A DNA stretch of 64,000 nucleotides, taken from the IMG/VR virus record IMGVR_UViG_3300009027_000005, positions 1-64,000 of that record. The stretch is one strand, 5' to 3'. The stretch is from a virus. The notes beneath the pieces are model-generated. The model saw only the letters and a list, made by a program, of their open reading frames with translations. It was not told the DNA's origin and searched no databases. Made by a program: the position numbers and the translations under genes. Each line of letters opens with the position of its first letter. Position 1 is the first letter of the stretch. Shown here one piece after another: positions 42,269 to 49,431 of this stretch.

Positions 42269-42647
42269 TTTGACTATCGCCTGGTGAAACTCTGTAATTG
42301 TCTTCTACTGAATCTGGCGTACTAACTTCGGTAACACTTGAACCAGCTTCTAAACATACAAGCTGATGAGGTTGTAGTGGAGGATTATGCCAAACATCTC
42401 CCTCTTTAAGTTCTTTTTCATACATTGTAGCATCTTTTGTATCAATCCATTTGACCATAAATTTGCCATTATTAACAAACCAAGTTTCATCTTTTTCACT
42501 ATGAAAATGCATACTAAACTTAGAACCAGGGCGTTCAAATACCATAATTTTACCACAGTACTTGTCGTTAGTTGCCCAAATTAATTCATATCCCCATCCT
42601 TTTTTTACAAACCCTTCTAGTCTTGTAGATTGTTCATTCTGCTGCAT
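42261..42647 (-). CDS. Cupin-domain protein in the heptose operon
   Basis: 128 residues forming one cupin barrel: FVKKGWGYELIWATNDKYCGKIM, metal-site motif 1 SMHFHSEKDETWFVNNGKF (His-x-His...Glu), DVWHNPPLQPHQLVCLE for motif 2, then SVTEVSTPD. This resembles the cupin of type II phosphomannose isomerases and other sugar-phosphate enzymes. It overlaps HldD by 14 bases and GmhB by 8, so it is co-translated with them. Because no GmhA (sedoheptulose-7-phosphate isomerase) is seen, a sugar-isomerase role is tempting but unproven; it could also be an epimerase or regulatory subunit. Confidence 0.7.
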   Translation of the reverse strand: MQQNEQSTRLEGFVKKGWGYELIWATNDKYCGKIMVFERPGSKFSMHFHSEKDETWFVNNGKFMVKWIDTKDATMYEKELKEGDVWHNPPLQPHQLVCLEAGSSVTEVSTPDSVEDNYRVSPGDSQNG

Positions 42648-43464
42648 TAATATAATCCTCTATTTTTGTCCATTGCATGTCTATAGTATTGTTTAGCTTT
42701 GTTAGATCTGCACAAGTAAATTCTTGGTATTGTCCTTTTAAATTTTCTGGCATTGGTATTAGGTTAATTTTAGCATTATATTTGTTAGCAATAGTATTAG
42801 CAACGGTAGAAAAACTTATGCTACGACCTGTACCTACATTCCATATTCCTGACTCATTAATATCAAACATTTTTTCGTGTAATTTGCATATATCTTCTAC
42901 ACAAACAAAATCTCGTCTATATTTTTCACTATTTTCAAAAAGCGAAACAAATCCATCTTCTTTTGCTTGTTTGGTAAACTTTGTAAAAGGACTTGCCATA
43001 TTACCTTTTTGTTCTTCGTTATATTGTCCATAAACATTAAAATAACGGAATCCTTGTATTGTAATATCAAATTCATCTTTGTATTGGTTTACAAATCTGT
43101 CAAACAAATATTTTGACCAAGCATATGGTGATTGCGGTAATAAAGGACCGTCTTCTCTAAAGTGTGTAGGTTTATATCCACCATATACACTTGCACTAGA
43201 AGCATATTGAAAGTTAACACCAAAGTGACCACAAGCTTGTAAAAGTCGTGTACTCATCTCAAGATTTTGTTCTAGTATAAGATCTACATTTATTTCCGTA
43301 GTAGAACTGTTTGCACCTAGGTGCACAACCCAGTCATAACCTTCAGGATCAGGAATAGCATTAGGTACATAATCCCATCCTTCTACTTCGTGTCCTTGCG
43401 ACTGCAAATATTGTGCAACGTTTGAACCAATAAATCCTTTGTATCCTGTTACTAATATTTTCAT
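42634..43464 (-). CDS. hldD: ADP-L-glycero-D-manno-heptose-6-epimerase (HldD-like)
   Basis: 276 residues of the SDR/epimerase family. It has the nucleotide-binding GYKGFIGSN near residue 8, the HldD-type HLGANSSTTE, YASSASVYG with the catalytic Ser, YAWSK (Tyr114, Lys118), and the family-diagnostic RYFNVYGQYNEEQKGNMASPF and SGIWNVGTGRSISF. It converts ADP-D-glycero-D-manno-heptose to the L form, the donor for LPS inner core. It is ~30 residues shorter than E. coli HldD, mostly in the C-terminal domain. It overlaps the HldE start/stop by four bases. Confidence 0.9.
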   Translation of the reverse strand: MKILVTGYKGFIGSNVAQYLQSQGHEVEGWDYVPNAIPDPEGYDWVVHLGANSSTTEINVDLILEQNLEMSTRLLQACGHFGVNFQYASSASVYGGYKPTHFREDGPLLPQSPYAWSKYLFDRFVNQYKDEFDITIQGFRYFNVYGQYNEEQKGNMASPFTKFTKQAKEDGFVSLFENSEKYRRDFVCVEDICKLHEKMFDINESGIWNVGTGRSISFSTVANTIANKYNAKINLIPMPENLKGQYQEFTCADLTKLNNTIDMQWTKIEDYINAAE

Positions 43465-44600
43465 TTGCTCTTCTCTATAATACTTGTTGTACTAAAACCT
43501 TTTACTGTAGGAATAATTTTTACAGGCACAATATCGTGCCCAACTACTTGTTCTACAGTGTAATCTCCACCCTTAACAATCATATCAGGATTTAGTTTTT
43601 TAATTAATTCGTATGGTGTATCTTCATCAAACACAACAACTTCGTCTACCCAAGACAATATTTCTAATTGTTCTTTGCGTGTTTGTTCTGTGTTTATAGG
43701 ACGACTATCTCCTTTGAGACGTTTTGTACTAGCATCACTGTTAATACCAACTACTAGTTTTTCACCTAGTTCACGTGCTTGTTTTAACAGTGTAAAATGT
43801 CCCCTATGTAGTATGTCAAATACACCATTTGTAAATATTGTGCGATACTGCAAATCTTCAGGTTTAACTACATATGTGCCAGTGTGTTTGACTGATTCTG
43901 TTGCACCTTTGACTGCTAATTTAAGACAGTCTTCATAGTTTTTACCTTGACTCATACCGTAAACAAATGTAGCAAGAAAACAATCACCTGCTCCTGTAAC
44001 ATCGTTTACTTCTACAGGATCTGTTTTTATAGTATAATATTCACTATCAATTTGTGCTATAGTAGGATCACCAGCCGCAGTAATAATTATATTACCAGTC
44101 CAATTTGTAAAACCTAATTCTTCAAACTCTTTACGATTAGGTTTAACTAACCAAGCACCTTGATAAAAATTAAAATGGCGTTTAGGATCTACAATAATTT
44201 TACAATTGTATTTGTTGATGTGTTCTATAATTTGTTGTGAGTATTCTAGCACACCTTTATTGTAATCACTTAGTATTACAACATCATAAGCTGAAAAGTC
44301 TTTTTCGTAAATTTTATTAAGTGCTGTAGTGCCGTCTGTTTTGTAATCTTGATCTATACGTGTAACATAATGTCCGTCACACAATACACGAGTCTTTATA
44401 CACTTGGGCGATGATAAATCTAACATTTCTACATCCACACTTAAATTCAATAGATTAAGATATACAAGGTGTGCCCCGCCCCATTGTTCCCAACTGTCTT
44501 GCTGACTAACAACAGGCACAGGAGCCTCAGGACTCAACCGTGTTGATGTTCCTGTGATATATTTGTCAATAATAATATCGCCAATAACTAAGACTTTCAT
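43461..44600 (-). CDS. hldE: Bifunctional heptose kinase/adenylyltransferase (HldE-like, compact)
   Basis: 379 residues against ~475 in E. coli. The N-terminal PfkB-type kinase has VLVIGDIIIDKYI, SPEAPVPVV, WGGAHLVYLNL, LSDYNKGVL, VDPKRHF, KPNRKEFEELG and VNDVTGAGDCFLATF with the catalytic Asp. The C-terminal nucleotidyltransferase has FTNGVFDILHRGHFTLLKQA (HxGH), GINSDASTKRLKG, PDMIVKGGDY and STTSIIEK. Segments in the kinase half are missing relative to E. coli (around residues 60-65 and between EFEELG and the GAGD motif), and GGAAN is GGAHL, so kinase competence is less certain than adenylylation. It is the first gene of the heptose operon, from its own promoter. Confidence 0.88.
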   Translation of the reverse strand: MKVLVIGDIIIDKYITGTSTRLSPEAPVPVVSQQDSWEQWGGAHLVYLNLLNLSVDVEMLDLSSPKCIKTRVLCDGHYVTRIDQDYKTDGTTALNKIYEKDFSAYDVVILSDYNKGVLEYSQQIIEHINKYNCKIIVDPKRHFNFYQGAWLVKPNRKEFEELGFTNWTGNIIITAAGDPTIAQIDSEYYTIKTDPVEVNDVTGAGDCFLATFVYGMSQGKNYEDCLKLAVKGATESVKHTGTYVVKPEDLQYRTIFTNGVFDILHRGHFTLLKQARELGEKLVVGINSDASTKRLKGDSRPINTEQTRKEQLEILSWVDEVVVFDEDTPYELIKKLNPDMIVKGGDYTVEQVVGHDIVPVKIIPTVKGFSTTSIIEKSK

Positions 44601-44605
44601 ACTTT

Positions 44606-44634
44606 ATTATACTTTATTTTATATTATGTGTCAA
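44606..44634 (-). promoter_or_regulatory. Sigma70-like promoter of the heptose operon
   Basis: On the minus strand TTGACA (44634-44629) and TATAAT (44611-44606) are separated by 17 bp, perfect consensus hexamers, ending six bases before the HldE ATG at 44600. The -35 lies in the 3' end of the Nudix gene. With this geometry the transcript would have almost no leader. Confidence 0.7.
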
Positions 44635-45061
44635 GTAAATTAATAGTTTGAAACACAGTTTCTAACTTAGACAAATTTATCTTGCTTTGAAGTGTGTTGC
44701 GTAAACCATGATGCAATGGCTTTGGCCATTTAGTAAAACTACACCAAGCGTAACCGTCGTGTTCACTATTAAGTTTTGGGATAAATTCTTCTTTCACTAC
44801 ACAAAGATATGTGTGAAAATAAAAAAGATTGTCAGATGAGATAAAACTTTCTAATGGAAGTGTTTTTTTAATATCAGGAAGAAACCCTATCTCTTCCTCA
44901 ATTTCTCTACGTAACCCTTCCCATGGAGTTTCGGTACCTTCATTGGTTCCGCCTACAAGTCCCCATAAATTAGCACGTTTGCCTTGTGTTCTATGTAGAA
45001 ATAAAAATCTGTTTGTATCTAGTGTATAAAAAAGTGCGCCACTACATGTAATCTTTGTCAT
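44624..45061 (-). CDS. Nudix hydrolase
   Basis: 145 residues. The Nudix box is complete: GTNEGTETPWEGLRREIEEEIGF matches G-x5-E-x7-REU-x-EE-x-GU when read from GTNEGTE. The N-terminal strand GALFYTLDTNRFLFLHRTQG and WGLVGG fit the MutT-like fold. Family members hydrolyse nucleoside diphosphates linked to another moiety. Next to ADP-heptose genes, nucleotide-sugar turnover is conceivable, but NTP sanitation or RNA cap/ADP-ribose hydrolysis fit equally. The stop is downstream of the HldE promoter region, and the gene follows gp15 on the same strand by eight bases. Confidence 0.88.
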   Translation of the reverse strand: MTKITCSGALFYTLDTNRFLFLHRTQGKRANLWGLVGGTNEGTETPWEGLRREIEEEIGFLPDIKKTLPLESFISSDNLFYFHTYLCVVKEEFIPKLNSEHDGYAWCSFTKWPKPLHHGLRNTLQSKINLSKLETVFQTINLLDT

Positions 45062-45069
45062 ACAAGTAA

Positions 45070-46479
45070 TTAGCCTGCTAGATCAATTCTCCATGTACCG
45101 ATTGGATAATCGCCGTCCATACTTAATAACCATTCGCCGTTTTTATAACGATATTGAACACTTGTATTTAAATTTGTAGTGTAAGTAGTTGTAGAAGTTT
45201 CACTTGCATCAAAAACTATATTCCATTTAGAACCATCCCATTCTATAATATCATTTATATCTGCAACTAAATTTGTATTATCTGCATTTTTCCATGCACT
45301 AGGACCTTCACCTGTTGTTTTATCACCAACTGCTTCTAGTAGCAACAACCGTAGGCCGTTTGTTTTTATATCACCAGGGTTAAATCCTGTAGGATTAATA
45401 ATATAATCTATTGTAGTTCTACCATCTATAATTGTATCAGACGGAAAACTATCCGTGTCAAAATTAATTTCAATCTTTGTTTCGTCAAATGGATTTATTG
45501 CAAAAGTTCCTGTTATTGTATTACTATTTTCTGAATTAGTTAAGTATATTCTACTAACATCAGTTTGATACGTACCAGGAAATGCTTCAAATATTTCTTG
45601 CCAATTTCTTGCACCAACAATCCCGTTAGCATACAATTGCGCACTGCCAGAACCGAGATATACTCCGTATTGCCTATAATTTACATTAGCCATTTCGTCT
45701 ACAACAGAAGTTTGAGCTTTTCTATTATTATCATCGCCAGTCATTCCGGGTAGAAAGTCGCTATATGCATTACTTACCGGACCACTAACTCCATCTTCGA
45801 TTGTTCCTCTACTTTCGTCAAACATACTTGTAATAATGTTTGTTATAACACCCATTTTCTTAACTTTAGTAGGAGGTGATATATAAATTGGAATAGTAAA
45901 TGTTAACGTAGCAATATCGATTTCACTGTCAACGCCAATAGGTACACTTCTATTTGACCATTGTACATTTTCTAAATTAACAACAGTAATACTTGTCCAA
46001 TCAATAAAATTATCTGTAGTTTGCATTTCTAAACTAGGGTTAAACAGTACAAGTATTTGTTCTAATATTTGTAATTTTTGATCTGTATTACTTGCCCAAA
46101 TATCAGCATTAATACGCATGATATATGGAGTAGGAATTAAACGTTCTACAGTATAGTTTTTTCCTTGATAGTTAAGGTATTCTTGATTTTCTTCATCCCA
46201 TGCACGTTCTCTAATGTTAACAGATCTTGTATAAGTAGCATCTGTTAATCGATCTCTGTCTAATTCTAAACCAGTTACGTATACTGCTATTCTAGGAGCA
46301 CTTGGTAATTTATTTTCTGAGTTTTCTCTAATTATGTTTGCAACTTGTCTTGTTAGATCACCGTAGGTAACTGGAACGTCTTTAGTATTGCCTTTTCCGT
46401 CTTTTACAGGAAAGTTACTCAAAATACGCATCATTTGAGTAGTGTATCTTCTTATTTGTCCGTCATAAAAATGTAACAT
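45070..46479 (-). CDS. gp15: Tail sheath stabiliser/completion protein gp15-like, with C-terminal extension
   Basis: 469 residues; T4 gp15 has 272. The N-terminal ~250 residues fit gp15: start MLHFYDGQIRRYTTQMMRILSNF, YGDLTRQVANIIREN, APRIAVYVTGLELDRDRLTD, NYTVERLIPTPYIMRINADIWASNTDQKLQILEQIL, and the sheath-contact region TLTFTIPIYISPPTKVKKMGVI. The C-terminal ~200 residues (AQLYANGIVGARNWQEIFEAF ... NIVFDASETST, YRYKNGEWLLSMDGDYPIG) are an extension, probably beta-rich. gp15 caps the sheath and joins tail to neck. It starts at a TAATG overlap with the gp14 stop, so the two are coupled. Confidence 0.85.
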   Translation of the reverse strand: MLHFYDGQIRRYTTQMMRILSNFPVKDGKGNTKDVPVTYGDLTRQVANIIRENSENKLPSAPRIAVYVTGLELDRDRLTDATYTRSVNIRERAWDEENQEYLNYQGKNYTVERLIPTPYIMRINADIWASNTDQKLQILEQILVLFNPSLEMQTTDNFIDWTSITVVNLENVQWSNRSVPIGVDSEIDIATLTFTIPIYISPPTKVKKMGVITNIITSMFDESRGTIEDGVSGPVSNAYSDFLPGMTGDDNNRKAQTSVVDEMANVNYRQYGVYLGSGSAQLYANGIVGARNWQEIFEAFPGTYQTDVSRIYLTNSENSNTITGTFAINPFDETKIEINFDTDSFPSDTIIDGRTTIDYIINPTGFNPGDIKTNGLRLLLLEAVGDKTTGEGPSAWKNADNTNLVADINDIIEWDGSKWNIVFDASETSTTTYTTNLNTSVQYRYKNGEWLLSMDGDYPIGTWRIDLAG

Positions 46480-47648
46480 TATGAATTATCCGCTCTAGGT
46501 TTAAGAGCTTTAGAAAGGCTCTGTCTTTCTTCAACAACTTCGCCATCAATTTCATTTGTATTTGTGTTGTTGATAAATTCTGTTTTATATGTTTGACGTT
46601 CTAATGTATTGCTTAGTGTCATTCTAATATCATCACTTACTTTGACCCAACGATTACCGTCGTATCTAAACATTCTGTTTGGAAGAAAATCAGAACGTAA
46701 AAAATAATCTCCTTCTTGATTATCTATCGGGAAAGAAATTCCAAAACCAAACGGTGCACCATTTGGTGCAACATCTCCTGTACCTACAAGGTATCCTGTA
46801 TATCCTTCTCTGTCTGGACGATCTGTGATTTCGTCTGCTCGGGTGTTAATATTTGATGCATCTAATTCTGTTTGATCAGCAGTTCTTAATGCAATACTGC
46901 CGTCATCATTTGTTGCAACTGTATAGTAATGACTTATATCGTAACCTGATTTAGGTGCATCTGCTTCAGCTTGTGCAACAACAGCATTGTTAATTTGCAT
47001 TTCTTTTTCATATGTACTTAAAATATCACGAAGTGTTTCGTTTGATCCTTCTTCTGCAGGTAGATCTAATATTTCTGCATATTCTTGACCATCGTAAATT
47101 TGTTTTAGTTTTAAACGGTATAAATGCGGATACCAAGTTTGTGAAAAACCTTCTGCTGCACGATTAACATCCTCTACAACATAAAATCTTTTGAGTGCCA
47201 TACTATAATCATTAAGAGCGTATTCGTCTTTTAAGTGAGGCAATTCAATAACATCACCGCTCATAGGTTTACGTCCTAAAGTTTTAACAATGCTATTAAT
47301 ATGCACAGTCATAAACAATGTATCATTACTTAAAAATAAACCAAATTGACTTAGATCAAAATCTATATCTTGAACGTTGTAAATACCTCTAGTTGTATAA
47401 ACATCTGGATCGTATTTTCTATCTCTGTTTTCTAAAAATAATAAATCTTGAATATTAGTTTCTTTTACTACATCGTATTCTGGTTGTGTAGCACTACGAT
47501 CATCTTCTGATGGATTGTTAGGTCCTAGATATTTGTGTATGTTTACATCAGTACCGCCAACCGTAAACATCTCTTGGATCTGTTTGTCCAAAAAGTGATA
47601 GTCATTGCCGCGTTCTGGTTTATATAATGATAGTCTTGGCATATACAT
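46479..47648 (-). CDS. gp14: Neck protein gp14-like
   Basis: 389 residues against 256 in T4. MPRLSLYKPERGNDYHFLDKQIQEMFTVGGTDVNIHKYLGP is the conserved start of marine T4-type gp14. It continues with TNIQDLLFLENRDRKYDPDVY, FGLFLSNDTLFMTVHINSIVKTLGRKPMSGDVIELPHL and WYPHLYRLKLKQIYDGQEYAEIL. The C-terminal ~150 residues (YYTVATNDDGSIALRTADQ, FRYDGNRWVKVSDDIRMTLSN) are an extension. Two in-frame ATGs, 47648 and 47642, flank the end of a late octamer. The second leaves 5 nt after the octamer and is more likely. gp13 and gp14 form the neck after packaging, here transcribed divergently. Confidence 0.82.
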   Translation of the reverse strand: MYMPRLSLYKPERGNDYHFLDKQIQEMFTVGGTDVNIHKYLGPNNPSEDDRSATQPEYDVVKETNIQDLLFLENRDRKYDPDVYTTRGIYNVQDIDFDLSQFGLFLSNDTLFMTVHINSIVKTLGRKPMSGDVIELPHLKDEYALNDYSMALKRFYVVEDVNRAAEGFSQTWYPHLYRLKLKQIYDGQEYAEILDLPAEEGSNETLRDILSTYEKEMQINNAVVAQAEADAPKSGYDISHYYTVATNDDGSIALRTADQTELDASNINTRADEITDRPDREGYTGYLVGTGDVAPNGAPFGFGISFPIDNQEGDYFLRSDFLPNRMFRYDGNRWVKVSDDIRMTLSNTLERQTYKTEFINNTNTNEIDGEVVEERQSLSKALKPRADNS

Positions 47649-47669
47649 ATTTATCGTAAGCGATAAATA
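47648..47669. promoter_or_regulatory. Divergent pair of late promoters in a perfect palindrome
   Basis: TATTTATCG-TAAG-CGATAAATA is a perfect 9-bp inverted repeat with a 4-nt spacer. It places GATAAATA octamers back to back for gp14 (minus) and gp13 (plus, ATG at 47688 with GGAG). One site can thus drive both neck genes equally. Confidence 0.7.
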
Positions 47670-47687
47670 CTGTACGGAGAAACTTAT

Positions 47688-48446
47688 ATGGCAGATTTAG
47701 CAACACAGAAACAAGAAATATTTGACTATGTAAATGCCTTCTTAGGAGGCGGCATGGTCGACGTTGAACTCGATCCTATACATTATCAAACTGCATTAAC
47801 AAAAGCATTAACTCGTTTTAGACAACGTAGCGATAATAGTGTTGAAGAATCGTATATGTTTTTAACAACAGAAATTGATCAAAATGATTATGTACTGCCA
47901 AACGAAGTTATTGAAGTTCGTAAAATTTTTCGTAGATCAATTGGTTCACGCACAGGCGGCGGTAATGGCGGCTCATTGTTTGAACCATTCAATTTAGCAT
48001 ATACAAACACTTATCTACTTTCAAGTTCAAAAATGGGCGGACTAGCAACTTATGATTTGTTCTCGCAGCATCAAGAACTTGTCGGACGTATGTTTGGATC
48101 ATTTATTGAATTTAAATGGAATACAACTAGTAAGAAACTTACTATGCTACAACGACCAAGAGCAGAAGAAGAACTATTACTTTATTGCTATAATTATCGT
48201 CCTGATTCAGAATTGTTAAATGATTATCTAGCAGTACAGTGGATTAAAGATTATACACTTGCAAGTTGTAAGTATATGTTAGGCGAAGCACGTTCAAAGT
48301 TTGCTACTATTGCAGGCCCTCAAGGTGGATCAACTCTTAACGGCGACACATTAAAAGCAGAAGCACAAGCCGAAATGGATAAACTTGAAGCTGAAGTTTC
48401 GTTGGCTGTTGCAGGCGGGACAGGATACGGATTTTTAATTGGTTGA
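47688..48446 (+). CDS. gp13: Neck protein gp13-like
   Basis: 252 residues; T4 gp13 has 309. Family-type features are the start DLATQKQEIFDYVNAFLGGGMVDVELDP, YQTALTKALTRFRQRSDNSVEESYMFL, NDYVLPNEVIEVRKIFRRSIG, and the C-terminal helical region LAVQWIKDYTLASCKYMLGEARSKF ending in GGTGYGFLIG. gp13 closes the portal vertex and joins head to tail. The C-terminal stop TGA overlaps the -35 hexamer of the next promoter. The leader from the divergent late octamer is about 12-15 nt with GGAG. Confidence 0.82.
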   Translation: MADLATQKQEIFDYVNAFLGGGMVDVELDPIHYQTALTKALTRFRQRSDNSVEESYMFLTTEIDQNDYVLPNEVIEVRKIFRRSIGSRTGGGNGGSLFEPFNLAYTNTYLLSSSKMGGLATYDLFSQHQELVGRMFGSFIEFKWNTTSKKLTMLQRPRAEEELLLYCYNYRPDSELLNDYLAVQWIKDYTLASCKYMLGEARSKFATIAGPQGGSTLNGDTLKAEAQAEMDKLEAEVSLAVAGGTGYGFLIG

Positions 48447-48470
48447 CAAACTTTTTTAATCTGCTATAAT
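48443..48470 (+). promoter_or_regulatory. Sigma70-like promoter for the kinase-like gene
   Basis: TTGACA (48443-48448) and TATAAT (48465-48470), 16-bp spacer, in the same GGTTGACAAA context as the promoter at 2373. AGGAG precedes the ATG at 48495. Confidence 0.8.
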
Positions 48471-48494
48471 ATATAGAAATAATAGGAGTTCTAT

Positions 48495-49055
48495 ATGTTA
48501 CCTAAATTATTAGTTGTAGGACATGGCCGTCATGGCAAAGACACTGTATGTGAAATGCTAGAGGCATATGGTTATACATTTGAATCTAGCTCTAAGTTCT
48601 GTTCTGAACTTTTTATCTATAACGATCTAAAAGACAAATATAACTATTCAAGTGAAGAAGAATGCTATGCAGATAGACATAATCACCGTACTGAATGGTA
48701 TAATATGATCCACGACTATTGTAAAGATGACTTAGCACGCCTTGGCCGTAACTTGTTTGCAAAGCATGATATTTACTGCGGATTGAGAAACAAGCGTGAG
48801 TTTTTTGCAATGCAAAATGAAAAGATATTTGATTATGCTATTTGGGTAGATCGTTGCGATCACTTACCTACTGAAGATCCTAGCTCAATGAGCATTGAAC
48901 AGTGGATGTGTGATTATACGATTGATAACAATGGTGATCTAAAACGACTACAAAAGAATGTTGATATTCTAATGCGTACTATGTTTAGAAATCTGGGCGT
49001 AAGTCTCCCTGTTTCCACCGCACTCCGGTTTTCTGCAGAATACGCTGACAGTTAG
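48495..49055 (+). CDS. P-loop kinase, deoxynucleoside-monophosphate-kinase-like
   Basis: 186 residues. LLVVGHGRHGKDTVCEML is a P-loop in which the usual Ser/Thr after Lys15 is Asp16, as in the T4 gp1-type dNMP kinases (GKD). It continues YGYTFESSSKFCSELFIY, GRNLFAKHDIYCGLRNKREFFA and FDYAIWVDRCDHL, typical of the lid and base-recognition regions. It is shorter than T4 gp1 (241 residues). Its last ~24 codons lie antisense to the HNH gene, so the natural C-terminus may have been replaced. The promoter is host-type, matching an early or middle nucleotide-metabolism role. The nucleotide specificity is not clear. Confidence 0.75.
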   Translation: MLPKLLVVGHGRHGKDTVCEMLEAYGYTFESSSKFCSELFIYNDLKDKYNYSSEEECYADRHNHRTEWYNMIHDYCKDDLARLGRNLFAKHDIYCGLRNKREFFAMQNEKIFDYAIWVDRCDHLPTEDPSSMSIEQWMCDYTIDNNGDLKRLQKNVDILMRTMFRNLGVSLPVSTALRFSAEYADS

Positions 49056-49320
49056 CACAAACTGTTTTTAGATTAGTAGGACGACAGTTGTTTAAATCAC
49101 CGTCAATATGAAACACATTAAATTGTTCTTCATGGCTAGATCTAAATCCACATTTTTCACAAACGTTTTTCTTTTCATATCCTCTTTGCTTCCATTTAGG
49201 AATGCCATGATTTAAACCATACTTTAAACAAACCTCACATAGTTTGCGGTAGTATGTTTTACCATTTTTTTTATAGTTTATAGCGGCAGGACGCTGTCCG
49301 CACTTGCATAATGGTCTCAT
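48985..49320 (-). CDS. HNH-type nuclease with zinc-binding cysteines
   Basis: 111 residues. N-terminal CKC (Cys5, Cys7) pairs with CEVC (Cys28, Cys31); a second set CEKC (54, 57) and CANC (88, 91) brackets the HNH core NVFHIDGDLNNCRPTNLKTVC with His71 and Asn83. Such small proteins are typical phage HNH endonucleases, often mobile. It runs antisense to its neighbours, overlaps the 3' end of the kinase gene by 71 bases and sits just upstream of the sheath gene, consistent with insertion as a free-standing homing-type element. Mobility itself is not shown. Confidence 0.8.
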   Translation of the reverse strand: MRPLCKCGQRPAAINYKKNGKTYYRKLCEVCLKYGLNHGIPKWKQRGYEKKNVCEKCGFRSSHEEQFNVFHIDGDLNNCRPTNLKTVCANCQRILQKTGVRWKQGDLRPDF

Positions 49321-49323
49321 ATT

Positions 49324-49332
49324 GTATTTACC
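49324..49332 (-). promoter_or_regulatory. Late-promoter-like octamer abutting the HNH start (minus strand)
   Basis: On the minus strand GGTAAATAC is followed by AAT and the ATG at 49320, leaving four nt between the octamer and the start codon. No Shine-Dalgarno fits in between. Confidence 0.5.
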
Positions 49333-49387
49333 TCACCTTTTTCGTCCCTTTTTTGAAGCTATATGCGGCATGATTTTCAATATTATT

Positions 49388-49396
49388 GGTAAATAC
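49388..49396 (+). promoter_or_regulatory. Late promoter octamer (GGTAAATAC) for the sheath gene
   Basis: It lies 36 bases before the ATG at 49432; AGGAG at 49418-49422 is the ribosome site. TATTGG (49384-49389) could pair with CCAATA (49413-49418) next to the ribosome site in read-through RNA only, a weak parallel to the hairpins at 6369 and 32197. Confidence 0.6.
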
Positions 49397-49431
49397 TTGT
49401 AGAGAACACTATCCAATAGGAGAATAAGAAA

